NCBI RefSeq assembly: GCF_024170165.1
Contig: NZ_JALJXP010000002.1
Coordinates: 248,001 to 312,000, forward strand
Direction of reading: 5' to 3'
DNA from: Pseudomonas nitroreducens
Lineage (GTDB): Bacteria; Pseudomonadota; Gammaproteobacteria; Pseudomonadales; Pseudomonadaceae
Length of the DNA stretch: 64,000 nucleotides
Below are positions 19,235 to 27,849 of the stretch, piece by piece. A program made the position numbers and the translations under genes. The notes below the pieces were generated by a model. It ran no database searches. It had not been told where the DNA came from and was given only the letters and a program-made list of their open reading frames with translations. Position 1 is the stretch's first letter, and each line of letters begins with the position of its first letter.

Positions 19235-19314
19235 TGTAGGAGCGAGCTTGCTCGCGAACATCGCCCTCCCGATATCGGCGGCGTGAAGCGTTCGCGAGCA
19301 AGCTCGCTCCTACA
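19235..19314. repeat. Perfect inverted REP pair
   Basis: Two 24-bp arms, 19235-19258 and 19291-19314, are exact inverted copies starting TGTAGGAGCGAGCTTGCTCG, with a 32-bp spacer. The pair lies between the converging ends of finR and dgkA and can form a long hairpin. Confidence 0.85.
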
Positions 19315-19318
19315 GGAA

Positions 19319-19690
19319 TCACCCCAGCAGGATGCCCGCCCAGGTCACGGTGATGATGGTCAGAGCAACGAACTGGGCAGCGCTGCCCATGTCCTTGGCG
19401 TTCTTCGACAGCGGGTGGCGCTCCAGGGAAACCCGGTCCACCACCGCCTCGATGGCGGAGTTGAGCAGCTCGACGATCAGCGCCAGCAGACACACGGCGA
19501 TCATCAGCGCGCGTTCACCACGGGTCACGTCGCAGAAGAACGACAGCGGGATCAGGATGACGTTGATCAGCACCAGCTGGCGGAAGGCCGCTTCACCCTT
19601 GAAGGCGGCGGCGAAGCCGGCCAGGGAGTAGCCGGCGGCATTGAAGATGCGTTTCAGGCCGGTCTGGCCCTTGAAGGGGGAAGCGGACAC
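19319..19690 (-). CDS. dgkA: Diacylglycerol kinase
   Basis: A 123-residue trimeric inner-membrane kinase that phosphorylates diacylglycerol to phosphatidic acid and so recycles lipid released during envelope glycan synthesis. It has an amphipathic N-terminus, EAAFRQL near residue 33, three membrane helices, and the active-site motif ELLNSAIEAVVDR near residue 73. The start is GTG at 19690 with only a weak GAGAA upstream; the length is that of the family. It lies 108 bp downstream of erdR in the same direction, as in P. aeruginosa. Confidence 0.93.
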   Translation of the reverse strand: MSASPFKGQTGLKRIFNAAGYSLAGFAAAFKGEAAFRQLVLINVILIPLSFFCDVTRGERALMIAVCLLALIVELLNSAIEAVVDRVSLERHPLSKNAKDMGSAAQFVALTIITVTWAGILLG

Positions 19691-19798
19691 GTGGGGTTCT
19701 CACAGGCAAAGGTCGCGGCACTCTATACCAGCGATCGTCAAAAAGGGGTCAAGGCCATTACAGAATGTGACGGCCTCAGCGCCGGGATGTGAGGGGCC

Positions 19799-20449
19799 TC
19801 AGACCCCCGGGACCGACTCCATCTGCGCCAGCAACAGCGCCGCCTGGGTACGCGTGCGCACGTTCAGCTTGCGGAAGATCGCAGTCACGTGGGCCTTCAC
19901 GGTGGCTTCGGAGACGCTCAGCTCGAAGGCGATCTGCTTGTTCAGCAGGCCTTCGCAGACCATGGTCAGCACGCGGAACTGCTGCGGCGTGAGGCTGGCC
20001 AGGCCGGCGCTGGCGGCACGCACGTCGTCACTCATCTCGGTCACGGCGTCCACCTGCGGCGGCCACCAGACATCACCATCGAGCACCGCACGCACGGCCT
20101 GCTGCAGCACGCTCAGTTCGCTGGATTTGGGGATGAAGCCGCTGGCGCCGAACTCGCGGGAGCGCTGCACCACGGCGGCGTCCTCCTGGGCCGACACCAT
20201 CACCACCGGAATCTGCGGGTACTGCCCGCGCAGCAGCACCAACCCGGAGAAGCCATAGGCGCCGGGCATGTTCAGGTCCAGCAGCACCAGGTCCCAGTCG
20301 GCCTTCTCGTTCAGGCGCGTCTCCAGCTCCGCGATACTCGCTGCCTCCGACAGCCGCGCCTCGGGGCCGAGACCGATGGTCAGGGCCTGGTGCAGGGCAC
20401 TGCGGAACAGCGGGTGATCGTCAGCGATCAGGATCTCGTAGGAAGCCAT
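19799..20449 (-). CDS. erdR: LuxR-type response regulator
   Basis: A 216-residue NarL-type response regulator: receiver domain in residues 1-125 with acidic pocket D10/D11, phospho-acceptor D58 in LLDLNMPG and a lysine in GFIPKSS near residue 108; LuxR-type HTH in residues 145-210. Sequence and position beside dgkA identify it as ErdR, which in P. aeruginosa is part of the network for ethanol oxidation and is required for acetyl-CoA synthetase expression (called CrbR in some pseudomonads). No sensor kinase gene is adjacent; its partner is encoded elsewhere. Start ATG at 20449. Confidence 0.88.
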   Translation of the reverse strand: MASYEILIADDHPLFRSALHQALTIGLGPEARLSEAASIAELETRLNEKADWDLVLLDLNMPGAYGFSGLVLLRGQYPQIPVVMVSAQEDAAVVQRSREFGASGFIPKSSELSVLQQAVRAVLDGDVWWPPQVDAVTEMSDDVRAASAGLASLTPQQFRVLTMVCEGLLNKQIAFELSVSEATVKAHVTAIFRKLNVRTRTQAALLLAQMESVPGV

Positions 20450-20714
20450 GAATTTTCCTTGAAGGCCGCGCCGAAGCCCCGCCGTGGATAACAGCCAGAC
20501 TTGCGCAGGAAAGGTCGGAGCACGGGTAGAGCACTACTTGTCACATTGTACGCAAAGAGCGGCTTCGCTGTCCGCCGCGAATACGTCCCTCGCAGTACAT
20601 GCACAATGGCCTGAAAGCCCCTGCCACTGTGCCCGCCGGGAACCCTCTCCCCTTTCCAAAGGCCCGGCGTTACGGCAGAGTTCCGCTTTTTTTCCTGCCC
20701 GTTACGAGAACAAG

Positions 20715-21599
20715 ATGAAAAGCCATGCGCTGCGCGCCGATTTCCTGATGCTGTTCACCGCGATGATCTGGGGGGTCTCCTTCGTCGCGCAACGCCTCGG
20801 GATGGATGCCATCGGTCCCTTCCTCTATACCGGCCTGCGCTTCACCCTCGGCGCCGTGGCACTGCTGCCACTGCTGGCCTGGTCGAGCAAGCGCGGCGCC
20901 CAGCCGTTCAACCGCGGCCTGATCCTGGCCGGCCTGGCCATCGGCACCGCGCTGACCGTGGGGATCAACCTGCAACAGGTCGGCCTGATGTTCACCAGCG
21001 TGACCAACTCCGGCTTCATCACCGGCCTGTACGTCATCATCGTGCCGCTGCTCGGCCTGCTGATCGGCCATCGCGCCGGCATGGGCACCTGGATCGGCGC
21101 CGCCCTGGCGGTCACTGGCATGGCCATGCTGAGCATCGGCCCGGACTTCCACGTCGCCTCCGGTGACTGGCTGCAGCTGACCGGCGCCTTCGTCTGGGGT
21201 GGCCACGTGCTGCTGGTCGGCCTGTTCGCCAGCCGCTACGACCCGATCCGCCTGGCCTTCCTGCAGTTCGCCACCTGCGCCGTGGTGAGCATGATCCTGG
21301 CGCTGGTGTTCGAAGAGATCCACCTCGACGCCATCATCCAGGCCGGCCCTGCCCTGCTCTACGGCGGCCTGTTCGGCGTCGCCACCGGCTTCACCCTGCA
21401 GGTCATCGCGCAGAAGCACGCCATCGCCTCCCACGCGGCGATCATCCTCTCGCTGGAAGCCGTGTTCGCCGCCATCGCCGGCGCGCTGTTCCTCAACGAA
21501 ACTCTGCATGTACGCGGCTACTTCGGCTGCGCGCTGATGCTTGCCGGCATGCTGGTCGCTCAGCTGTGGCCGAAGAAGGCCACGGCGACGGCGGCCTGA
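20715..21599 (+). CDS. EamA/DMT-family transporter
   Basis: A 294-residue inner-membrane protein with two EamA repeats and about ten helices; the conserved MIWGVSFVAQR helix is near residue 14 and LSLEAVFAAIAGALFLNE, typical of this family, lies near residue 255. The ATG at 20715 is taken because it opens directly at the first helix; upstream in-frame starts would add a GC-rich stretch of no recognisable character. It is divergent from erdR, with 265 bp between the starts. This is the third DMT gene in the window and is not closely related to the other two. Substrate unknown. Confidence 0.85.
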   Translation: MKSHALRADFLMLFTAMIWGVSFVAQRLGMDAIGPFLYTGLRFTLGAVALLPLLAWSSKRGAQPFNRGLILAGLAIGTALTVGINLQQVGLMFTSVTNSGFITGLYVIIVPLLGLLIGHRAGMGTWIGAALAVTGMAMLSIGPDFHVASGDWLQLTGAFVWGGHVLLVGLFASRYDPIRLAFLQFATCAVVSMILALVFEEIHLDAIIQAGPALLYGGLFGVATGFTLQVIAQKHAIASHAAIILSLEAVFAAIAGALFLNETLHVRGYFGCALMLAGMLVAQLWPKKATATAA

Positions 21600-21657
21600 T
21601 CGCCTTCGATTCCGGAGCGATGCTGTTCGCGAGCAAGCATGTATCGGAGCTTCATTC

Positions 21658-21738
21658 GTAGGATGGCGTGGAGCGCAGCGATAACCATCGCTTCTGGCAT
21701 CAGCAGCATGGGTATCGCCTAGCCTCCACCCATCCTAC
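21658..21738. repeat. Inverted intergenic repeat (GTAGGATGG ... CCATCCTAC)
   Basis: Nine-base arms at 21658-21666 and 21730-21738 enclose 63 bp between two converging genes. A half REP unit (GTTCGCGAGCAAGC) lies just before it at 21625. Such elements are common between Pseudomonas genes. Confidence 0.55.
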
Positions 21739-21746
21739 GGTTCAGC

Positions 21747-22463
21747 TCAGCGCTGGGTAAACGGCCGCAACGCCTGATGCGCCGGGCTCTGCTCGTCCAG
21801 CGGCTGCTGGCGTTTGGAGCCCAGGTAGCGCTCGCTGAACACATCCAGATAGGCGTCCAGCGCATCTCCCGCACGGCGGTCACCGGCCAGGCCCAGGCAC
21901 AGCGCGGCCACCTCGGCGGTGCACAGGTGCTCGTCGAACTTGGAGCGGCGCAGGCGATAGCGTGACAGCGCGTCGGGAGTGATGCTCAGGACCGGGAAGC
22001 GATCCAGATAAGGGCTCTTGCGGAACATCTTGCGCGCTTCGTTCCAGGTGGCGTCGAGCAGGATGAACAGCGGACGCTTGCCGTCCTGCGGCTCCACCGT
22101 GGTGACCACGCGCTCGGGCTGGACGAACTCCCCGGGGAACACCACGTAGGGCTGCCACTGCGGATCGTCGAGCAACGCCAGCAGCGCCGGGTCGACCTCG
22201 ATGCGCGACCAGCCGAAGGCCCAGGTCTCGGGCACGGTTTCGGCGATCAGCCAGCCGGTGTTGCTGGGCTTGAGCGGCTCGGTGTCGAACATCACCAGGC
22301 ACATCGCCGAGCTGGACTCGACCTGCGGGCGCAGGCTGCACATGCAGTAGTTCGGGCGCAGGCGGCAACCGGGGCAGCGCGGCGAGCGCGAGCCACGGGC
22401 AAAGAACGGCTTGAGGCAGCGGGCCAGGCGTTCGTCACGAAGGCGGGCGACGGCGTGGCTCAT
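21747..22463 (-). CDS. DTW-domain tRNA-uridine aminocarboxypropyltransferase
   Basis: A 238-residue DTW-domain protein of the TapT/YfiP family, which adds the 3-amino-3-carboxypropyl group of SAM to uridine in tRNA (acp3U47 in E. coli). The N-terminal zinc-site cysteines are in CPGCRLRPNYCMC near residue 30, and the family signature appears as DATWNEARKM near residue 150, where the first residues are D-A-T-W. The start ATG at 22463 is chosen for the conserved N-terminus although the upstream SD is poor. It is 153 bp from the end of the FadL-type gene in the same direction and may stand alone. Confidence 0.85.
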   Translation of the reverse strand: MSHAVARLRDERLARCLKPFFARGSRSPRCPGCRLRPNYCMCSLRPQVESSSAMCLVMFDTEPLKPSNTGWLIAETVPETWAFGWSRIEVDPALLALLDDPQWQPYVVFPGEFVQPERVVTTVEPQDGKRPLFILLDATWNEARKMFRKSPYLDRFPVLSITPDALSRYRLRRSKFDEHLCTAEVAALCLGLAGDRRAGDALDAYLDVFSERYLGSKRQQPLDEQSPAHQALRPFTQR

Positions 22464-22616
22464 GCTGCAGCCACCGGGATGAGGAGAAGCGGACGGGACA
22501 TCGAAAGCTCGAACGGGACGACGGTTGCGGACCGCCGATTGTACCAGAGCTGCCGCCCGCCTCCCTGCGAGCGGCGCGGTGGCTTTCAAAGTAAGTAGCT
22601 TGGAGATATGCGGCCT

Positions 22617-24314
22617 TCAGAAGCTGTGGTTGAGTGCCAGGCCGATGAACTGGATCTGCTGCTTGTATTCCCCCTTGTAGTTGCCTCCGTTGCCGGTACA
22701 GCGCACGCCGCTGTCGACGTAGAGACCACCGGAGCCGGGCGCCCAGCCGGCCGGCGAGCAGCCGTCGGCGTAGTCCATCTTGCCGCTGTCGAACTTCACG
22801 AAGCTGTAGGCCAGGTCCACCGAGGTGTCCTTGGTGAAGTGGTAATTGGCGCCCAGCGACAGCCACTTACGGTTGGCGTCGGGGAAGGCCGGGTGGCGCA
22901 GGCCGTCGCCGCTCACCGGGGTCTTGTCGTAGGCGATGCCGCTGCGCAGCAGCAGGTCGTCATTGAACTGGTAGTTCATCCCCAGGGAGACCTTGTAGGT
23001 GTTCTTCCAGTCCTGCTTGACGCTCAAGTCACCCTCGTTGACGCCGTTGAAGTAGGGGTAGCCCTGCACCTGGTCGATGCCGATATCCACCGAATCCAGC
23101 CGCGAATGGCGCGTCCAGGTCACGTCGGCCATCAGCGCGACCTTGTCGTTGAGCTGGTGGAACCCGTTGATGGAGAGCGACTCGGGCGTGTCGATGGTGA
23201 CCTTGGCATCGGAGTTGGGGTGCAGCCGGGTAGCCGCAAACTGGCCGGGATTGACCCACTGGTCCGGGTCGAACAGTTGCTGAATGGCATCCTTGGGCGG
23301 CAGTTCGATGATGCCCAGGTCCAGGCCGCCGCTGAGATCGGTGTCCGGCGACGGCACCGTGCCCTGCACGTCGGAAAAGCTCCACTTGGTCTTGCCTTCC
23401 AGCTCGTGCTTGATCCGCGAGCGGTAAGCGATGCCAAAGCGCGTACGCTCGGTGGGCTCCCACAGGTAGCCGAAGTTCCAGCCGTAGCCCCAGTCATCGC
23501 CCTTCACGCGGAAGTAGCCGTCGCCCTGGACGTTGTCGGAGAAGTTCTTCGCCACGCAGTCGACGAAGGCGTCGCCGTTCTGGCCGTTACAACTGGTCAC
23601 CTCCTCCGGCACCTGCACCCCGTAGACCAGCGGGATCACCGCCTGCCCCAGCGGCGAGGCGGCCAGTTCGGTGACGTCCTGGTTCTCCTTGACGAACTGC
23701 CCGGCCAGTTGCCGCGAGGCGCCCTTCACGTCGGCGGCGCCACGCTGGATGGAGCGTATGTACTGGGCCGAAACACCGAAGCCGACGCTGTGGTGCTCGT
23801 TGAGGCGAAAGGAAATGCTCGGGTTGAAGGTGACGGTTTCCAGCGAGGCCGACTGGATGCCGTAGCGGCCGCTCCAGTCCTTTTCGTAGTCCAGCTTGGC
23901 GCCGTAGGGCGTGAAGATCCCCAGGCCGATGTTGATGGTGTCGTTCACCTGGTGGGAAAAGTAGAAGTTCGGCGCGGCGGCCGCGTCCGGCAGGTAGGAA
24001 CCGGCGTCGCCATCGCCCTCGCCGGTGCGGTTGCCGAACACGTCGGTGGAGCCGTCGTCATCGTACTCGCCCTTGGGCAGCAGGATGGTCAGGCCGCCGG
24101 TAACCTGGTTACCCGGCAGGCGGGCCATGCCGGCGGGATTGTAGAAGATGGTCGAGGCGTCAGCCGCTTCGGCGCCGTTGGCATGAGCGGTGCCCTGGGC
24201 GGACACCGACTGTGAGCCGAAGTGATAGCCGGACGCCTCGGCCTGTTGTGCGGGAACCGCGATCAGGCACCAGGATCCCAGGGCTAGCGGCCAGGGGCGC
24301 AATATTCTTGTCAT
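22617..24314 (-). CDS. FadL-family outer-membrane long-chain fatty acid porin
   Basis: A 565-residue outer-membrane protein. Residues 1-28 are a signal peptide, followed by the N-terminal hatch with SGYHFGSQSVSAQGTAHANGAEAADAS and the FadL NPAG motif (FYNPAGMARL, near residue 58). The rest is rich in alternating strands and ends in Phe, as expected for a 14-strand barrel assembled by the Bam complex. FadL proteins pass long-chain fatty acids and other hydrophobic molecules through a lateral opening. It contains an extra cysteine-bearing loop (residues 240-260) not present in E. coli FadL. The ATG at 24314 has AGGAGAA upstream. Confidence 0.9.
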   Translation of the reverse strand: MTRILRPWPLALGSWCLIAVPAQQAEASGYHFGSQSVSAQGTAHANGAEAADASTIFYNPAGMARLPGNQVTGGLTILLPKGEYDDDGSTDVFGNRTGEGDGDAGSYLPDAAAAPNFYFSHQVNDTINIGLGIFTPYGAKLDYEKDWSGRYGIQSASLETVTFNPSISFRLNEHHSVGFGVSAQYIRSIQRGAADVKGASRQLAGQFVKENQDVTELAASPLGQAVIPLVYGVQVPEEVTSCNGQNGDAFVDCVAKNFSDNVQGDGYFRVKGDDWGYGWNFGYLWEPTERTRFGIAYRSRIKHELEGKTKWSFSDVQGTVPSPDTDLSGGLDLGIIELPPKDAIQQLFDPDQWVNPGQFAATRLHPNSDAKVTIDTPESLSINGFHQLNDKVALMADVTWTRHSRLDSVDIGIDQVQGYPYFNGVNEGDLSVKQDWKNTYKVSLGMNYQFNDDLLLRSGIAYDKTPVSGDGLRHPAFPDANRKWLSLGANYHFTKDTSVDLAYSFVKFDSGKMDYADGCSPAGWAPGSGGLYVDSGVRCTGNGGNYKGEYKQQIQFIGLALNHSF

Positions 24315-24645
24315 TGTTCTTCTCCTGCGATGGGATGATTCGCCCGACGCATCGGCAAGAGTCCGCCCTACCGCAGAAGCAGCATGAAAATGGCACCGCC
24401 TTGCGCGGCGGCTGGACCTCCCGATGGTCGACCCTCCCGCTCGGAGGGCAGAGGTTGTGACCGGAGAGTTGCGCAAAGCTCCCCCCATCCTTTGACGGGG
24501 TTGGCCGCCTGGCGGCTCTCCCTGGGGCCCGAGGTAACAGTTCCTCGGCATGCGCGCCGTTTTAAGGGACAATAGGCGGCTTGAATGACCGTCGAACCCG
24601 GAAGGCTCGCCACGGTCGAATCGGCACCATTGTCAGGAGATGCCC
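24315..24645. promoter_or_regulatory. Divergent promoter region, fadL-like / QSregVF
   Basis: 331 bp without a gene between two divergent starts. I see a possible -10 (ACAATAGG near 24569) for the rightward gene preceded by TTTAAGG, and a GC-rich hairpin CCTCCCGCTCGGAGG near 24431. No operator, lux-box-like dyad or small gene could be supported. Confidence 0.3.
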
Positions 24646-25053
24646 ATGCTGCGCCTCACCGCCCTCGCCCTCTGCCTCGTCATTCCCGTCGCGCAAGCCG
24701 CATCGAAGAAGGACTTCGAACTGACCCAGACCCTGGAAAAGGTCGCCAAGGAAAGCAGCGAAGGCACCCCGCGCGCGATCAACGAGGACATCCTCGACCA
24801 GGGCTACACCGTCGAAGGGCCGCAGCTGATCAACCACCTCAGCGTGCGCGCCAGCCATGCCGAGCGCATGCGCGAGAACCCCGACAGCGTGCGCAGCCAG
24901 CTGGGTGACAGCGTGTGCAGCAACACCGCCTACCGCCAGTTGCTGGCCGAGGGGGCGATCCTCACTTACAGCTTCACCGAGTACAAGACCAACGCCCCGG
25001 TCGCCACCGAGCGTTTCGACGCCGGCAGCTGCAAGATCAAGCTGAAGAAATAA
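24646..25053 (+). CDS. Secreted QSregVF-family protein (PA3611-like)
   Basis: A 135-residue protein with a signal peptide (residues 1-20, cut after AQA) and a mature part that matches the small secreted family named 'quorum-sensing-regulated virulence factor' after P. aeruginosa PA3611. Two cysteines in the mature protein (in SVCSN and GSCKI) probably form a disulfide. Start: AGGAG at 24635-24639 is correctly spaced for the ATG at 24646, whereas an ATG at 24640 abuts the SD. The biochemical function is unknown, and the family name rests on expression in P. aeruginosa rather than on activity. It is followed 9 bp later by the DUF3820 gene. Confidence 0.75.
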   Translation: MLRLTALALCLVIPVAQAASKKDFELTQTLEKVAKESSEGTPRAINEDILDQGYTVEGPQLINHLSVRASHAERMRENPDSVRSQLGDSVCSNTAYRQLLAEGAILTYSFTEYKTNAPVATERFDAGSCKIKLKK

Positions 25054-25062
25054 GCCGCCCCC

Positions 25063-25278
25063 ATGCTCGACAAGGAAATGCTGCTGAAGATCGCGCGTAC
25101 GCCGATGCCCTTCGGCAAGTACCAGGGTCGCATGCTGGTGGACCTGCCTGACGAGTACCTGCTGTGGTTCCACAAAAAGGGGCAGTTTCCGGCCGGCGAA
25201 TTGGGCCGGCTGATGCAGCTGACCCTGGAACTGAAGATCGATGGCCTGGACGACCTGATCAAAGCGCTCAAGCGCTGA
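25063..25278 (+). CDS. DUF3820 (QSregVF_b) small protein
   Basis: A 71-residue cytoplasmic protein whose whole length is a DUF3820 domain: the MPFGKYQGRMLVDLPDEYLLWF segment with invariant P-F-G-K-x-x-G-x-x-L-x-x-L-P is the hallmark, followed by a helical C-terminus. Related motifs occur in exonuclease-associated DUF3820 domains, but no function is established. It starts 9 bp after the secreted QSregVF gene and is surely cotranscribed with it; the same two-gene order is found in P. aeruginosa. Convergent with xfp. Confidence 0.82.
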   Translation: MLDKEMLLKIARTPMPFGKYQGRMLVDLPDEYLLWFHKKGQFPAGELGRLMQLTLELKIDGLDDLIKALKR

Positions 25279-25318
25279 GGCCCGCGCAACCGCCCTGTGG
25301 CGGTTGCGCCAGCGCTCG

Positions 25319-27724
25319 TCAGCGCAGCACGGCGGGGTTTTCCTTGCCGGCCACCGCCGCCGCTTCGTCCGGCGCCAGCAAGGCGCTACGCGGCACATCC
25401 AGCAATCGCGCGCAGGCCGCCAGCACGTGGGCCCAGCTGCAGCGGTTGGCAAACAGCATGCCCGCCTCGTCCAGCGTACCGCCCTGGTTGCGATAGCCCA
25501 GCACCGCCGTCTTCAAGGCGTCCGGCAGGATCGGCCATAGGTGCCCGCGCGCCACTTCCGGACGCATGTGAGTGAGCAGCACGCGGCACTGGTAATGGTC
25601 AGGGAACAAACGCATGGCCACGGACTCATCCGTCAGCGCCTGCAACTCCCAGCTGTCACGCGGCGCGCGGAAGCGCCCCGGCTCCTGCAGATAGACCAAC
25701 CGATACGGATAACCGGCCTCCTCCAGGCGCAACGCGGCGCGACGCATCTCGGCCAGCTGGTAGCTGCCGCTGGCAATCAGCAGCAGCGGTTCGGCGCCGG
25801 GGTGTTCGTCCATCAGGATCGCGCCATCGCGGGCCAACTGTTCCGCCTGGGCCTGGTTGAACACGGCCGGACGCTCGCGTTTGGGTGCCACGATGCAGGC
25901 CAGTTGCCCGCGACTGCGGTAGATGTCCGGCAGCAGGGCCAGGTGACTGTTGTGGTCGGCCGGGAAAACCACCCGAACCATGTCGCTCATCTCGCCCAGC
26001 AGCGCCTCGCAGAAGGTGGTGTCCTGGTGCGACTGCTGGTTCTTGCCGTTCTCCCAGGTATGCGAAGTAGCCACCAGCGGCCAGCCGAGCCAGCCCGCCG
26101 GACGCCCGACCTCCTTCTGCTGGCGGGCAAAGATCAGCGTCTGGCGCACGGCCCCGAGCATCTTCACGCAGAAAGCTTCGTAACTGGCCACCAGGTTCAG
26201 CCCGCCCTGATTGGCCAGGCAGGCGGACACAACCGCCTCCTCGTTGAGCGCGGTGATGATCCGGCCATCCACGGCCTCCAGATCGCTTTCCGGCTCGCTC
26301 ACCCGGTGCCGCAGCGCCTTGAGCACGCCGCCCAGGCGGTTGCTCGCCAGCTCGTCCGGGTTGCCGACGCGGGCGCGCAGGTCCGGGTTGGCGCCACACA
26401 GGTCGACAAAGAAGCGATCCAGCGCGGCCATGGGTGAGCACTCGTCATTGCGGTAATGCAACGGCGGTATCGAGGGTTCGATGGGGCGCCGCACGGCTAG
26501 CGGGTTGTCCCGCTCCAGCACCCGGCCGCTGCGCGCCGCAGCGAACAGGGCGCAGGCCTCGGCGAGCTCCTCCGGCTCGACCCAGAGCGGCGCCGCATGC
26601 TGGTTGAACAGGTCGCGCGTCTCGGCGTCCACGCTGGGGTTGCCCGGCAACGGCAGGTTGTGCGCGGCGTTGCTGCCGGCACCGAAGAAGCCATAGCCCT
26701 TGGTCGTTTCGGCAATGCCGTAGGGAATCGGCAGCGGATAGCGCAGGATGCCGCGCTCCTTTTCGTCGACCCGGTGTTGCAGGCGCTCTTCCATTTCCCA
26801 CAGGGCGCAGACGAATGCCGCCGGGTCACGCCCATCGAAACTGATCGGGTCGAAGCCACAACGCCGCAGGTGCAGCTTGAAGCCCTCCAGTCCTTCGTGG
26901 GTGCCCAGGTCGGTGCGCTGCTCGATGCGCCGGCCGTTGGCGATCATCACCGGCAGCGCCGCGCCGCAATCCTCGGCGCGCCACCAGCGGGGAATCCAGT
27001 CGCTGCCGCGCTGCTCTTCGGCGGCGCCGTCGGAGAGGAAGGCCACCAGGGTCTCGCCCGGCAACGGCATGTGCGCATACATCAGCTCGGCGAAACCCAG
27101 GTAGCCGCCTTCGGCGATGCCGCCCGCGGTGTGCGGATTGACATGGCTGCCCAACGGCGCGGCGACCTTGCCTTCCGCTGTCTGGACGTAGCTGTAGAAG
27201 TCCTGCACCAGCCGATCCAGCCCAGCTTCGCCGTCCGCGTAGGCAGCGGCCTGTTCAGGGTGCAGGTTGCCAATGAGCACGTTGAGCGCATCGATTGCCG
27301 CCACGCAATGCCCTTGCCCCATCAGCCAGCCGCGGGTCTTGCCGCTCAGGGCATTCAGCGCCAGATAACCGGCGTAGGCCGGCACCATGTTCAGCGCGCC
27401 GCCGGTGTGCCCTTCAGGCTGCGCCTTGAAGTCCTCGGCCTGCAGGGGCGCGCCATCGAGCCGGACCCGCCTGGCATAAGTCATGTGCGCCACCAGCCAG
27501 AGACCGGCGCAGGCCAGCCGGTCCAGCGCACCGAATAGCCGGTAGACAGCGGCCAGATCAGGCTGCAGGCCGTACTGGACCAATTGATGAGCGACACGAA
27601 AGACCGCCGCCTGGGTCTGCGGGCTATGCTGAAGCGGTCCACGGCCTTGCCGCCAACGGGCAAATTCCGGCTCGGCTGCCGCGTGGCTGTCGAGTTCCTC
27701 GGGACTGGGCAGTATCTGTGGCAT
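25319..27724 (-). CDS. xfp: Phosphoketolase (xylulose-5-P/fructose-6-P)
   Basis: An 801-residue thiamin-diphosphate enzyme that splits xylulose-5-phosphate, and often fructose-6-phosphate, with phosphate to acetyl phosphate plus a shorter sugar phosphate. Family marks: EGHTGGALNMVPAYAGYL near residue 105, GHCVAAIDALN near 137, the LSDGAAEEQRGSDWIPRWW ThDP-binding region near 230, and the TSHTWENGKNQQSHQDTTF active-site segment near 555. Length is normal for Xfp. No acetate kinase gene is next to it, unlike in many lactic bacteria. It is divergent from the MBL exonuclease gene with only 125 bp between starts, so a shared promoter region is likely. Confidence 0.92.
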   Translation of the reverse strand: MPQILPSPEELDSHAAAEPEFARWRQGRGPLQHSPQTQAAVFRVAHQLVQYGLQPDLAAVYRLFGALDRLACAGLWLVAHMTYARRVRLDGAPLQAEDFKAQPEGHTGGALNMVPAYAGYLALNALSGKTRGWLMGQGHCVAAIDALNVLIGNLHPEQAAAYADGEAGLDRLVQDFYSYVQTAEGKVAAPLGSHVNPHTAGGIAEGGYLGFAELMYAHMPLPGETLVAFLSDGAAEEQRGSDWIPRWWRAEDCGAALPVMIANGRRIEQRTDLGTHEGLEGFKLHLRRCGFDPISFDGRDPAAFVCALWEMEERLQHRVDEKERGILRYPLPIPYGIAETTKGYGFFGAGSNAAHNLPLPGNPSVDAETRDLFNQHAAPLWVEPEELAEACALFAAARSGRVLERDNPLAVRRPIEPSIPPLHYRNDECSPMAALDRFFVDLCGANPDLRARVGNPDELASNRLGGVLKALRHRVSEPESDLEAVDGRIITALNEEAVVSACLANQGGLNLVASYEAFCVKMLGAVRQTLIFARQQKEVGRPAGWLGWPLVATSHTWENGKNQQSHQDTTFCEALLGEMSDMVRVVFPADHNSHLALLPDIYRSRGQLACIVAPKRERPAVFNQAQAEQLARDGAILMDEHPGAEPLLLIASGSYQLAEMRRAALRLEEAGYPYRLVYLQEPGRFRAPRDSWELQALTDESVAMRLFPDHYQCRVLLTHMRPEVARGHLWPILPDALKTAVLGYRNQGGTLDEAGMLFANRCSWAHVLAACARLLDVPRSALLAPDEAAAVAGKENPAVLR

Positions 27725-27849
27725 CTCGGCTCTCCCTTGGCTTTGCAGGAAAGTCTAGGTCGCCACGGATCGGACCGGCGCTGACATGTATCAACGAGCG
27801 CCCCGACCATTCGAGCAAGGCTGAAAGAGAATTCCGACAAGGAGACGAC

